Shown piece after piece: positions 44,346 through 56,700 of a DNA stretch of 64,000 nt. The notes under the pieces were generated by a model. It made no database searches. It worked only from the letters and a program-made list of their open reading frames with translations, and was not told the DNA's origin. Each line of letters opens with the position of its first letter. Within the stretch, counting starts at the first letter, position 1. Source of the DNA: Hymenopellis radicata (Eukaryota > Basidiomycota > Agaricomycetes > Agaricales > Physalacriaceae); contig JADNRX010000033.1 of NCBI GenBank assembly GCA_015501595.1, positions 62,001 to 126,000 of the forward strand, written 5' to 3'. A program made the position numbers and the translations under genes.

Positions 44346-47300
44346 ATGAGCTCTGACGATTTGTTCGACGATGAAGAGTTTGACGACGCGTTTCTTGACG
44401 AACTCGATGCCATTCAGGCCAAGGCGACCGCATCATCTGTCTCTCAGCTAGCCCCTACTACTACCCGCCCAAAGCCAGTCGAAAGCGAAGATTCCTTTGA
44501 TGATATCACATTCGATTTCAACGACGAGGAACTCGAACAGGCAGAATTATACGTCTCCCAACGAAACGCCAATCGCCAGGTCGCGTCGTCTAGTAAACCT
44601 ACAAGTCACAAGCAAACCACCCTCTTCGGAGATATTTTGCCTTCTATACCAGTACACAGGCGCCTAGAAAAGAAAGGCTGAAGGCACCCTTTGGACAGCA
44701 AGCTCCGAAAAACTAAGCAGTGGGATCATACTGAATTTGCGAAGACTGGGATACGAAAGCCGAAGGGCAAAGGGCGGTCGTCGGCAAACAATGAAGATGA
44801 CAATGATGACGAAGAGGAGGTCGAATTCGAGCAATTTCCTGCACCTTTTGTCCCCCGTACGTCTTCCCTTCTAGCATTTTGACCTGGTCTGACAAGCCGC
44901 GTCTGTAGTTGGGTGAGTCATGGCTCGTTCGAGTGTTCGCCTCTTCTTACCATCAGTTCCATTCCTATCCAGTCCAGTGAGTCAATTGCACGATGGTCTA
45001 GCCATCTAACCACGATTCCAGCCCCCACCGATGAAACTGCAACCCGATCTACTGGAGGCGAAGCATTGGATTTATCCATTGAACCAGCCAAAGCGCGATT
45101 ACCAGTATAATATTGTGAAGCACTGTTTGTGGGAGAACACGATAGTGGCGTTACCCACAGGCCTGGGCAAGACGTTCGTAGCGGGAGTAGTCATGCTTAA
45201 TTGTACGTTCCTGTGTCTTTCTGAAGAATCAGGGATAGCTTATCTATCAAGTTTATCGTTGGTTTCCGGAGGGTAAAGTCGTTTTTGTTGCCCCAACGAA
45301 GCCTCTAGTTGCCCAGCAGATCGAGGCGTCCCACAAGACGTGTGGCATACCTGGAAGTGACGCGATCGAGCTCACTGGTCAGAACCCAAAGCCCATGCGC
45401 GCGCGTGCTGTAAGTACACCAATATATGAAGAAGAATGAATCTCAGTGTTCCTGCTTTCAGTGGAAAGAAAAGCGTGTCTTCTACATGACTCCCCAAACT
45501 CTGATCAACGACTTGGTATCTGAGAACTGTGATGTCTCAAAGATCATCCTCATCGTTATCGGTGAGCACTCAGACCACATATAGGGAACTTCTCTGACCA
45601 TTATCCCAGATGAAGCACATAGGGCTACCGGAGACTACGCCTACAATCAAGTTATTAGATTCATGATGGCGAAAAACCCTCATTTCCGTGTGCTTGCCCT
45701 CACAGCGACGCCGGGAAGCAATCCGGAAGCCGTGCAAAACCTGATCGATGGTTTGCACATTAGTAGAATCGAGATACGAGACGAGAACAGTCTTGACTTG
45801 AAGCAGTATATCCACGAGAAGGTTGACTAAAACATTCTTCGTGAGGAGCAACTAACTCACTGGACCCTAGAAAGTTGAACAACACATCATCAAGATGACG
45901 GAGGAGTTTGTAGTAGTTCGCGATCTTCTCGTCAAACTCATGGAAGTAAGTTGATTGGCTACACTTCAGTACCTGATCGTTCTCAACATTCGCCTAGATC
46001 CATCTGAAGGACGTAGCGCGCGCTGGCATATGGCATAATAATGTCAACCTGGTTACTATGCATCCTTACGCATTCCAGGCGCGTCAACAGACTATTCAAG
46101 CGCACCAACGCTGGGCATCCGGCTCTCTTAGTCTGCTTGCTTCACTTGCACGCGTCATGGGATATCTAGTAAGTTTGAGTTGCACATCTTCCGAGCGGGT
46201 CATCAACCTTGTTAGATCGAGGGTACGATGAAAATGTGTCACAAGGCGCTGCTAGACCTTCCTGATGACAAGAAAGCCGCCGAGGGCAAGAAGGAGACTA
46301 TCAGACAGAAACTGAGAAGTGAACCTGCTTATCAAGCCGTGATGAAGGAATTGGAGCGCCACAACGCCAGAGGATTCCCTACTCATCCCAAGATGGATCT
46401 TCTGAAGAGTCTCATCTTACAGCACTTGACCCAACGCCTCCCAAACGATCCCGATGAGGGACCTGCAGAATCTACAAAGGTCATGGTCTTTGCCACGTTC
46501 AGACCGTGTGTGGAAGAGCTTGTCGACTTCCTGAATGCAGAGAGCCCCATTATTCGTGCCAGCAGATTCATTGGACAAGGCACCGACAAGGAAGGCCGAA
46601 GAGGTTTGGCGCAAAAAGTGCAGTTGGAAGTTCGTACCTCTCTGGTCTTCTCGACGAAGAAAACTCACCATGCTGTTCTAGGTCATTCAGAAATTCAAGA
46701 ATAACGAGTTCAACGTGCTTGTCGCCACTTCAATCGGGGAAGAGGGTCTCGACATCGGCGAAGTTGACCTCATCATCTGCTATGACGCTCAGAAAACTCC
46801 TATTCGTATGGTAAAGTGTATCCACACTATATTATCCGAGAAGTATTGAAGTCTATTTCATAGTTACAACGCTTAGGACGGACAGGACGCAAACGGGCTG
46901 GTGTGGTTGACGTGCTACTCTCCGAAGGCAGAGAGGAATTCAACTTGGACAAGGCCAAGGATACCTACAAACACGTGCAGAAGACAATATGGAGCGGCAA
47001 CCAGCTTGAGCTCTATGCCGATGTCGAGCGACTCCTTCCCGATCATATTCATCCCGCCTGTCTAGAGAAGAAGATGGATATCGAGGAATACGTTCGCCCG
47101 GAGTCCGGAAGGAAGAGGTCGATCAACGACTCTACGCAACCAGCAAAGAAGCGGAAAAGGGATACGGCTATTGACCGTAACATCCCAGCTGGTGCAAGCA
47201 CGGACTTTGTCACAGCTAGCGAGCTAAGAGTAAAGGGAAAGAAGCCGAAGAAGGCCAAGGTCATCGTACCGGTGGAAGACTTGGACATTGCCGGCGAGGA

Positions 47301-48575
47301 CGACGACATAGATCGCGAACTTGAGCTGGGATTGTCTGTTCCTGCTCCTCCTCCCCGACGTGCCAAATCGGATACCACGACGAAGTCTAAAGGGAAAGGC
47401 AAGGCCGCATTGCGTAAGGCGAAGACCGATGGTGGGGATAACGGGCGACGGACCAAAAAACGCAAGTTGATAGAGCCGACCATGAGCCAGGAAATGGACG
47501 ATTCGGATGATCTCGCCATTGAACGCGGCCTCACTCCTCCTGCTCCATCACATCGTACCTATCCCTCTCCAGTCTTACGCTCGCCTAAGAGACTAGCCGA
47601 CGATGTCATAGATCTCACTGACTCGGACAATGAAGACGACCATAGACTTGGCGAGTCAACTATCATTGATCAATACAATCTCTCATCTCGACGTTAGGTC
47701 CTTGGAGCTCGCCCAAGGGAATATCTATGTCCCCTCAAGTGAAGGTATCAGGTGACGTTGATGCTGATATGAGTTGGCTGATAGAGAATGACGACGACGA
47801 CGACCATGTCCGATTCGACATCCTCAGCTCACCTGGAACCAAGAATGTCTTGCAAAATTCATCCGCGCCCACTTCTTCTAGAGCGCGATCTCATAGACGT
47901 CCCTCCGACCCTGATATATCACTTGTGGTTATATCGGACAGTGATGTCGAGATGGAGGTGGAGGTGGCGTCGCCTATGAGGCAGATTTCCTCCCCGAAGA
48001 ATCTCACTTCGCCTGAGGCGGAGACGTCGTTTCCCCTCACGTACCCAGTTCGCCATCTTGGAGTAGCGAGGAAAAGGAGAATTGTGGACCTATTACCCTC
48101 AGAAGATTCATCGCCGTCCTCTGCGGGACGTTTCCGTCGGCCACAGTCGCCGGAAGTTGAACGACGAAATAAACGCGAGATTCAGCCAACCCGGAAGATA
48201 GACGGTGTCTGGGACGATGCCGCCATACACTCTGGAGATGAAACGAGTGAAGGCAGCTCTGGCAGTGATTCAGAGAGAGAATCCGACCGCGAATTTTTGC
48301 AAGCGCCGCCAGAAACTCAGGTATCGCCTTCTTATGCTCAGACTCAGATGTATCGGCAGAGTTTGATGACTCAAGCACCGAATGGGGGGAATGGACCACA
48401 GTTTGCTGGACCGCTGCAACGCCGTGGTAGATTTGGTCGAGGAAGCATCCGCATGCCTGCTCGTGGAGGTCTGGTGTCGAGTTCTCCGACACGGCCAGAT
48501 GGCGTGGTGGATGAGTACGAGTTGGACAGTTTCTTGGTTGATGATGAATCGGAAATTGTGTATGAGGATGAGTAG
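44346..48575 (+). CDS. MPH1: DNA helicase Mph1/FANCM family (frame breaks)
   Basis: This is an ATP-dependent 3'-5' fork-remodelling helicase of the FANCM/Mph1 family that acts on stalled forks and D-loops. It shows TTLFGDILP, the WDHTEF block, motif [25 protein letters not shown], motif [23 protein letters not shown], motif [16 protein letters not shown] and motif [13 protein letters not shown] long acidic/basic C-terminus includes DVIDLTDSD, a SUMO-interaction-like patch. As written, the first ORF stops at 44679-44681. A second frame change in the A-run at 44708-44712 restores the conserved [10 protein letters not shown] reading, and a further one-base misfit lies at the C-run near 45021. 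Either the gene is damaged or homopolymers were miscalled. Several introns are normal. Confidence 0.88.
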
Positions 48576-49804
48576 GCGGGAAGACCGTGGACTTCGTATA
48601 TGCAGATTGTTTGATTCATCAATGTACACTCACGCAGCACTTGCAACATAAATTAATGCGGATACTGGATTACTTATTGACACAGTTCAGCCTGTCGAGG
48701 CAGCTCGCTGAGAAAACATTTCGAACTACTGAACGTATTTCAAGTTGGTGCAAAAATGCCTCAGATATCGATCAGGGTAATTGATGTTCCCACGTTCAGG
48801 CAGCCAATAGCAATAACCCGACGGGCGGAAAATGCTCGCACCGGCAAAATCCGTCCTCGGCGTGCTGCGGCTGATATAAGGTGTTATAAAGCTTGCCGCA
48901 CTCCAGCAAGGCGATGATTACCCTTCCCTTCCCCCCTCCATGCCTTCCACCAGCATGGCCACCCGTTTTCAATTCCTTCCATTTCTCCCTCCGACTACTT
49001 CTCTCGTTCATTCTTTTTAAATGCACTAGGTCTTCTTCGTTGCCTCAAGTCTTCCTGGATGATGTAGGCTATCGCACATTTTGGCATTTTGTACGTGTCG
49101 CCTGCTTGCTTGTCGAGCTGTTCTCGCCGCTTACACCTTTCCTCAATGTAGTCCACCGACTACCGACATTATGGCCAGCCACATAACTCAATACCTGGAC
49201 TTCTGTTTCTGCGCCACACCCCGTGCACCTCGCTTCCCTTCTGCCCGCCCTCACGCCCAGCATCACCAGCCTCCTCTCTCATGTCATCAACGTTACGAGA
49301 ACCCCCCTTGGCGGCCGATGGCATCGCACGAACATCGCCGTCGTCGCCTGTCTCAGCCTTCTGTGTTCCACGTTGGTCATCGTGTGGGGCAACGGTTCCC
49401 GAGTCACCAAGGTACGATCTTTGACTCGGGAACTGACTCGGGGAATCGGTCTTTTTGGAATGTTCCGCGCTTGAAATGCTTGAGCTCTTGTTTCAGTCAA
49501 TGCGAAAACGGCGGTTCCCGGGAAGGTTCTGCCCACTACACGCGTGAGCGCGTCTCTCAGCACCTTGTACGCGTCTCCTCGAGTTTGTGAAATCATTGTC
49601 TCGTGTAGTTTGGTCCAGGACGTGTAGTTTAACTTAATTAAATCTGCATTCTGTTTTACATCATTCTGTGTGATTTACTTTACATTGAACTTTGAAGCAC
49701 ATCAACTTGCTTTCAAGGCGAACCTTCTAACGTCAACTGCGCGCAGACTGCACGTCAACACCAATTTTAAGAAGTCTGTGTGTTTACGTGACTTTGCACG
49801 TTCC
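48576..49804. other. Gene-poor region; possible small membrane ORF
   Basis: No family was recognised. A frame at about 49220-49480 encodes one hydrophobic helix (IAVVACLSLLCSTLVIVWG) followed by a gt donor at 49412 and a cag acceptor near 49498. A stop just upstream leaves no clear start, so a missing 5' exon would be required. Pyrimidine-rich DNA at 48905-49020 could be a promoter. It may be a small gene, a non-coding RNA or nothing. Confidence 0.25.
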
Positions 49805-50477
49805 ATGTTTAAACCAAGACTACCACGTCCGCTAGGTCGACTATGTCTTGTACGGGCCGCCGTTGCGCGGCCACCTCGCTATAATATCTACCGGGCTCCG
49901 GGAACTGTCCAAGCGTCGCGTTCAATGGCTACGCCACCTCCACAGCTAGCAAACAATGAGTTGGTTTATCTGCTCTTGTTAGTATTTTTGGTACTCAAAC
50001 TGTCCCCGTAGCCAGCTTTCCGCGGAACAGTATCATAAACTTGCAGACGAAGCGATGGATGCCCTAGTGGAACACCTGGAGCAGCTACTGGATGAGTCTG
50101 AGCACCAGGAATACGAGTTGGATTACTCAGTCCGTCATCCCCACTAACACATGTTATGACTTGTTACTTACGCAGTTTTGCGAGTAGTCTGGCGTGCTCA
50201 CTCTCAAACTCGGGGTGCACGGAACGTATGTCGTTAACAAGCAGCCTCCGAACAAGCAGATATGGCTCTCTTCGCCTACCAGGTAGCGTAATCGCGTACT
50301 CACCGGGCGTCTGGAATGTGCTAACGCGAACACAGTGGACCGAAACGATACGACTATTGTTTGCCAGACGGATCCTGGCGATACTCACGCGACAACACCT
50401 TGTTAATTGACTTGCTCAACAAAGAGCTCAGCTCTGCGTTCCACAAAACTCTTGATATGTCGTTAACTAGTGATTGA
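49805..50477 (+). CDS. YFH1: Frataxin
   Basis: Frataxin is the mitochondrial factor that stimulates Fe-S cluster assembly on the Nfs1/Isu complex. Exons 49805-49963, 50016-50129, 50188-50282 and 50336-50477 give about 169 residues. The basic N-terminus ([25 protein letters not shown]) is a mitochondrial presequence. The mature part has [22 protein letters not shown] (acidic iron-binding helix), [38 protein letters not shown] and [10 protein letters not shown]. The acceptor at 50187 and not the nearer AG keeps the frame. The aconitase in this window is one likely client of the pathway; the linkage is probably chance. Confidence 0.95.
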
Positions 50478-50688
50478 ATGAGGACAGTACGGAAGCAAGC
50501 ATATAATGGAGGTTGCTAAACGATCTAAAGTAAAGCTATTGCACTGGGAGACCGTGAAAATCGTGAAATGAAAGATGCTGATGATAATGTACAATTGCTG
50601 ACATGATAATGCAATGCGATAAAGAAATCTGAAAGCGAGTGAGCAGACGATGCCTTGGCAGTCGTACAGAGACGTACATTTACTGCAC

Positions 50689-51315
50689 TCATTGTTCCGA
50701 ACTCAACTCTCGTCTGCGCGAAAGAAATACCGAACGCAGAAGTCTTGGATACATGATTAAGAGAAGAACGTTGAACAGAAAGGAAACGGACTTGTTCGAA
50801 TCCTCGTAACGTTCTTTTACTTTCTGTTCTTCGTTATGGATGGTGGCTGAAGAGCTAGCGTCATTTGGAGATGGGTAGTCCAAATACGTTTGTGATGACT
50901 TCTGGTCCAGTGCTGGAGCCTGATAATGAGGAAGCAGTATGGGTGACATCACTGCTTTGCTTTGGGGGGCAGTATAAGTCGAAGAGCAACCATATGGGTC
51001 ATTTGCATTAAAGTTGGGGTTGGAGAATATCATGCGATGGCGGTTCAGAGCGTGTAGATCATGGAGAACGCTGTTCGCCGACTTGTATTCCGAGGAGAAC
51101 GACGTTTGGGGTACTTCTGGCCACTGATTTTCTCCAGATAAATCGTGAACATCCTCCTCGCCGTCGTCGTCTGCGTCATCCCAGACGCGGCCACGCGCCT
51201 GGCCATCAAGTACGGGTGGTAGGATGCGAGGACGTTTGGAGCTGGGGATGTCGTCAGATATGAAGGGCACCGACGACGACGGCGGCGGCGAGGGCTGTCT
51301 CTGGCGTTTGAGCAT
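50689..51315 (-). CDS. Small basic/acidic protein of unknown function
   Basis: I do not recognise a characterised family. The start MLKRQRQPSPPPSSSVPF and an early KRPRILPPVLDG box suggest a nuclear protein. An acidic stretch (DDADDDGEEDVHDL) follows, and a C-terminal helix reads RYEDSNKLLRSVFLSRRREL after one intron of 49 bp near 50740-50790. The total is about 190 residues. It diverges from WDR70 with 136 bp between starts. Confidence 0.7.
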   Translation of the reverse strand: MLKRQRQPSPPPSSSVPFISDDIPSSKRPRILPPVLDGQARGRVWDDADDDGEEDVHDLSGENQWPEVPQTSFSSEYKSANSVLHDLHALNRHRMIFSNPNFNANDPYGCSSTYTAPQSKAVMSPILLPHYQAPALDQKSSQTYLDYPSPNDASSSATIHNEEQKVKERYEDSNKSVSFLFNVLLLIMYPRLLRSVFLSRRRELSSEQ

Positions 51316-51451
51316 TGTTGATGGCCGTCAAGAAGGCAAATGTTGCGACCGTGTCACTGTTTGGTGAACAAAGAAAGGGTGGCGCGCTTTGTCACGCAGA
51401 TCTGTCCGGCCGGCCCTCCGGCAAGTCTCTTACCTTAGTTTTTGTCAACCA

Positions 51452-53740
51452 TGGCGGACATGGATATGCTCGCTGCTATGGGAATCACCGGCTTTGGAAA
51501 GGCTTCAGCGAAGAAGCAGCTGGATCCTGCCCGTTTCGATAAAAGCAAGCGGACGGCGAGTCGAGCGTCATTATATGCGGCGCTTATTCACTTACATCGC
51601 TGTTAGGACTCGCTCAGTACACCCTCTAGCAAAGAGGCAGCCATTTCAGGCCCACCCAATAGCTCTGCTCCCACCGTCGAAGATGCTGAACCCGAGTACA
51701 ATCCTTCAGACTTTGAAGACGACGACGAAGGGGGCGACGAGTTGGATGACTTGCCCATCTCACACGAAATTGTACTCAAAGACCACACCAAGGTCGTTTC
51801 TGCGTTGACGTTGGATCCTTCAGGTGCCCGCATCCTGTCGGGGTCGCATGACTACGATTGCAAGCTATGGGACTTTGGCGGCATGGATAGCAGATGCAAG
51901 CCGTTCTTGACTTGGGAACCAGCGGGGAGCTATTATGTATGTATTGTGTTCACTTCTGACCCCCCTGCTTTCTCATCGCATCGCAGATACACGATGTGAA
52001 ATATTCCATGGATGGGCAAAAGTTCCTGGTAGTTTCTGGCACAACTCAGGCCAGGTTGTATGACCGCGATGGCGAAGAACAGTGCGCACCTTCATATTTG
52101 CTTAGGACCGGATAGTCTCACCTGACATTAGAGCAACTTTTGTCAAAGGTGATCCGTATATTCGTGATATGAAACACACATCGTGAGTCCAAGTCGTTAT
52201 CATTGTTGTCTTTTTACTGATACCGTCCCTTAGAGGACATGTTGGTGAATTGTCATCCTGCGCATGGAATCCCAAAGAGTCAAATTTGTTCATTACCGCA
52301 TCGGCGGATTCCACGATTCGGTAAATAACAATCCATAATTTGCATGACCTCTTGTTAATTACTTGCAGGATTTGGGACGTAGAGAACAAACGCAAGCAAA
52401 AATCTGTCATCGTCGTCAAGTCCAAGGAACGCGGAGCGAGAACGAAGATTACGGGCTGCGCGTACTCACCAGATGGAAAACTAATAAGCGGCAGTGCGTA
52501 CTGTATCCTTTAATTTTCCCGTCTGCAAAGTCTAATTTTACAGCAGCATGCCTGGATGGCGCATTACACATGTGGCAAACAAACTCGAACTTTGTGCGAC
52601 CGAATCAGACCGTAGAAGGAGCACACGCCAAAGGGACAGAGACGGGTTCGGTGGTCTTTGGTGTGGATGGAAGGACGGTGCTCACACGGGGCGGGGATAA
52701 CACAGTGAAACGTACGTTCATTTTTGTGGCTCAAGTCTGTCAATCTTACATCAATGTAGTTTGGGACTTGCGTGCTTTCAAGAAGCCGCTAGCTGTCCGA
52801 GAAGACCTCCAAACGTTGTACCCGAACACGAACGCCATCTTCAGTCCCGATGGCAAGTATGTAATTACGGGGGCGGCCTCAAGTGTGAAAGGTGGAAAGG
52901 GCAAGATAGTCTTTCTAAAGAAGGATTCGCTGGACGTTGTCAAGAGCATAGAGACTGATGCGACGCCGGTGAAAGTGTTCTGGCATTCAAAGATCAACCA
53001 GGTAAGTGCAGCGTTTCTTCGGAATGGCATGTGTTGATAAGGTGATAGATTGTTGCAGGGCTATCGAATGGACAAATATCCGTATTCTACTCGCCACTGA
53101 CATCGAGCAATGGAGCGAAGCTGTTGATGAACAAAGGACCTCCAAGGAAGGTTACTGTGGAGGACATGTCAGATGCTTTGGCAGCACCAACAATCGTGAC
53201 GCCTGGGGCAACAGAGATATCGGATGGAATGGTAAAGTCGATGAAGCGGAAGCGGGACAGAGACAGGATGGACCCTCGCAAAGCAAGACGGCCGGAACTT
53301 CCAGTTACGGGCCCTGGACGAGGCGGACGGGTGGGAGCGAGTGCCACGCAGCACGTTGTTCAAAATCTTGTTCGCGATACTACTCGCGACGAAGACGTGA
53401 GTGTTTTTTGGATGCAAATCTCCGTTCCGATATCACCGGACTTGGGTGAAATTTTTCAAACTCCGCTTGAAGCGGAGCTGTGCTTGGACACTTTCATTGT
53501 TGTTGAATTTCTGACTGATTTGACTCTCCACGTTTTGCAGCCTCGGGAAGCACTCCTTCGGTACGCTCAGAAGGCAGAAGAAGACCCGCAGTGGACGGCA
53601 GGTGGGTGTTATGTATGTTTGTTTATCAAGTCTGAGTGCTTACGTGGCGGTGATTTCCGACAGCTTGGGGAACAAACCCCAAAGTATTTGCAGAGGTTGA
53701 GCAGGAGGAGGACGAAGAAGAGAAATGGTCTCGAAAGTAG
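51452..53740 (+). CDS. WD40-repeat protein, WDR70 family
   Basis: WDR70 proteins act in nuclear DNA-damage response and histone H2B ubiquitination in fission yeast and humans. The N-terminus is MADMDMLAAMGITGFGKASAKKQ. An acidic stretch and LPISHEIVLKDHTKVVSALTLD then begin the propeller. Repeats include ILSGSHDYDCKLWDFGG, LVVSGTTQARLYDRDG, FITASADSTIRIWDVE, YSPDGKLISGACLDGALHMW, VLTRGGDNTVKVWDLR and YVITGAASS. The tail has KRKRDRDRMDPRKARRP and ends EEEKWSRK. The first intron starts with GC (gcgagt, about 51558); only that donor joins KSKRT to DSLSTPSSKEAA in frame. Confidence 0.9.
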
Positions 53741-53909
53741 TATATGGTGCAGTTGTACGACGTCCTGGAAGCGGATGGAGCCTCAAAAAACAATGCCCCT
53801 GCGCCGTGTGAACGTCCCAATCGGGAAGGGCCAGACTATAAAAGGGTATCCAGGGAATACAAACAATGCCCACCTCCCTCTGCTCTTTCTCAACTTTCAC
53901 ACGTGACAC

Positions 53910-56478
53910 ATGAGTTTCACCGATTCTCTTAACCCAGGCGTCGAGGACAAGCCTGCCGTAGACTCTCCTCCGTCCTCCGTTGTCTCGCCCCATCCCGACC
54001 CCGACCCCGACCTTCCCGCCTATACGGCTGACGACGCCGACGCCGACGCGACTCTAGAATCTTTGCCCCTCAACGAGCAGGACAACGATCTCAATATGCA
54101 AGACGCGTCGGTCGTCCCCCAGATAGACAATGCGCCGGATCCTGGTGCGTCATCGTTGTACACAAATGTTGCTGCAGCTAATGCCAACGCCAGACGATAT
54201 ACCACTTGATCCTCCTCACGGCACGCCGCCGCCGCCAAATGGTGCCGACGTGGAGATGGCTGAAGAGCTGGCACATACCAATGGCGTCAATGGAACCAAT
54301 GGCGTTGACGCTCACATGTCTGATGCCGACGCGAATACGCCCCACACCCCCAATCTCCATCTCATGAGCTCTCCGGAGGCCTCGACATCATACATCTCTC
54401 CGAAACCAGATGACGATGGTGACCAACCACCACCGGCGAAGCGAGCGCGGGTGCATTCCGATGCGGATAAAGCGTCGTTGGCCAATGTATGCTACAACTC
54501 TTGTCTATTCGCGACACTAACACCCGTTATCTTCCAGTCCGCAAGTCCACCTCCAGCGACAACGGAAACCATTATGTCTCCAACCACTGCCAATGCTTCC
54601 TCTCACGGTATCCCAGGCACTCATTATCGCTTTATGGCCCACTGCATCAAAACACTGAAGAAACAGAAGGATTCGGCACCCTTTTTGCGTCCTGTCGATC
54701 CCATCGCCCTCAATGTCCCACACTACCCTTCGATCATTCCCCATCCCATGGATTTTTCAACGATAGAACGAAAAGTCGCATCCTCGAATCCTGCGAAACC
54801 AGACTCCAACCCTTCCAATCCCAGGTACTCTGATGTAGAAGAATTCATCGCTGATGTGCGACTGGTCTTTCAAAATTGTTATAAATTCAATGGCGCTGAT
54901 CATGCGATATCGGCGATGGGCAGACGGGTAGAGGAGGTCTTTGATCGTCAAATCAAGAATATGCCCACAGTTGAGGTAAAATCACGGTCTCAACACCTTT
55001 TTTGAACCTTGTTGACGCCCCAACTGTTCCAGGCGGCGAAACCTGCTGTAGTGAAAAAAGCGACCACTCCCTCTCCGACTCAGCCTCCGACTCAGCCAGT
55101 GAAGAAGGCTCAACCTGTTCGACGCGCATCCACGTCCATACCCGCTGCACGACGCACAGAAGCCGAACCCGTGGTTCGTCCCAAGCGCGAAATACATCCT
55201 CCACCTCCCAAAGATATTTCTTACTCAGACCTGCCGAGGAAGAGTCGGAAAAGCAAACGCGTGAAAGATGATGGTAGCGCGGAACAGTTGCGTTACTGCA
55301 AGACAATCATGGCGGAGATCTTTAAGAAGCAACACTACGACTGTGCAAATCACTTCTATGAACCAGTCGGTGAGTTTGGAATCATGCCGTGCACTGTTCC
55401 TATAACTCAACGTCTCGTCATGGAGATTGGGTGAAGCTGGGCATTCCCAGCTACCCCAAGATTGTCAAGAAGCCCATGGACCTCTCCACCATTCGCAAGA
55501 AGCTTGACGCAGGCGACTATGCGCACGCTTCGGCTTTCCAAAGTGACTTCAAGCTTATGATTCGGAACTGCTTCACATTTAATCCTCCTGGGACGCCTGT
55601 AAACCAGGCTGGTGCAGAGTTACAACGGGTCTTCGACATGAAATGGCGCCAGATGCCCGACTTAAAGCCGAACGACCCAAGCGATGACGAAGATGAAGAC
55701 GACGCCAGTGACGATGATCATACTCGTGAGTTGTCGTCTTCCCGTTTTGTCGATCTGTATCAACGCCTTTCAAGGTGCTATATCAGAACTTGAGAACAAG
55801 ATGAAGATCATGTCCGAGAACCTGGCCGCCTTGAAAAATGCCAAAGCTGCAAAGGAGAAGAAAAAGAAGCAGCAGGAGAAGATGGCCAAGATGGCACAGG
55901 CCTCGACGTCAAAACCTCCTCCGAAAGCTCCTAAGCCTTCCAAGAAGAGCAGCAGCAAACCCGCGAAGAAGGTTACTGCCGACGACGACAGCTCGCTCTC
56001 TTTCTCGCAGAAGAAGGATCTGAGCGAAGCGATACAGCAGTTGGATGGGGTCAAATTGGAAAAGGTCATCAAAATCATCCATGAAGGATTTCCTGAGATA
56101 CGAGACGTATGTTCAAGTACTTCACCGTCTTTGGGCCGCCTCTAATGTTATCCACAGAGCACCGAAGAAATCGAGATTGAAATTGATCGTCTGCCAGGAC
56201 CAGTGCTAACGAAGCTTTACAACTTTGTTATACGACCCACACGACCACCTCCTCCAAAGCGTAGTAGACATGGCAAAGGGACAGGGACGGGTGGTTTGAA
56301 ACGGAAGAGTATGGACGAAGATGTAGAGGCCGAGAAGATACGGCAGCTAGAGCAGCGTATGCAACTGTTCGACAACCCATTGAACGGAGGCAGTATTCCG
56401 CCACCTATGCCCAAAGCTGCTGATAGCGACTCGGACTCAAGCTCAGGATCGGATAGCTCTGCCAGCGACTCGGAGTAG
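53910..56478 (+). CDS. BDF1: BET family double-bromodomain protein (Bdf1-like)
   Basis: This is a chromatin reader that binds acetylated H4 and works with TFIID. Bromodomain 1 lies around HYRFMAHCIKTLKKQK to RRVEEVFDRQIKNMP, with VPHYPSIIPHPMDFSTIE and the acetyl-lysine asparagine in FQNCYKFNG. Bromodomain 2 spans LRYCKTIMAEIFKKQHYDCA to MKWRQMPDL, with YPKIVKKPMDLSTIRKKL and IRNCFTFNPPG. The ET domain has LSFSQKKDLSEAIQQLDG and KIIHEGFPEIRD. A serine/acidic tail ends the protein. The N-terminal 100 residues are acidic and disordered. About five introns are present. It starts 169 bp after WDR70 on the same strand. Confidence 0.94.
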
Positions 56479-56700
56479 GCGTCGCAGATGGATTTTCCAC
56501 GTTTGGCGGTTTCCAATCGCTCCCATTCGTTTCCTTAAACATTAATCATTATTAGTCTTGCTTCGCTGTATTCACTTTTGACGGGTTATTTGACAAGTAG
56601 TTTATTGTCCACATGCATGTTATTTTGTACGTAGTGGGATTCTTATAAACTTGCAGAAAATATATTGTACAACGAATGGAATTAGTTTATACCGCTCGTG
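56479..56700. other. Convergent 3' region BDF1 / G-patch gene
   Basis: This is AT-rich tail-to-tail spacer with TTTT/ATAT runs. No gene was seen. Confidence 0.5.

Noticed and set aside
44646..44670. A 16-bp intron to explain the MPH1 stop
   Set aside because: Fungal introns of that length are not spliced, and it would not repair the second frame change.
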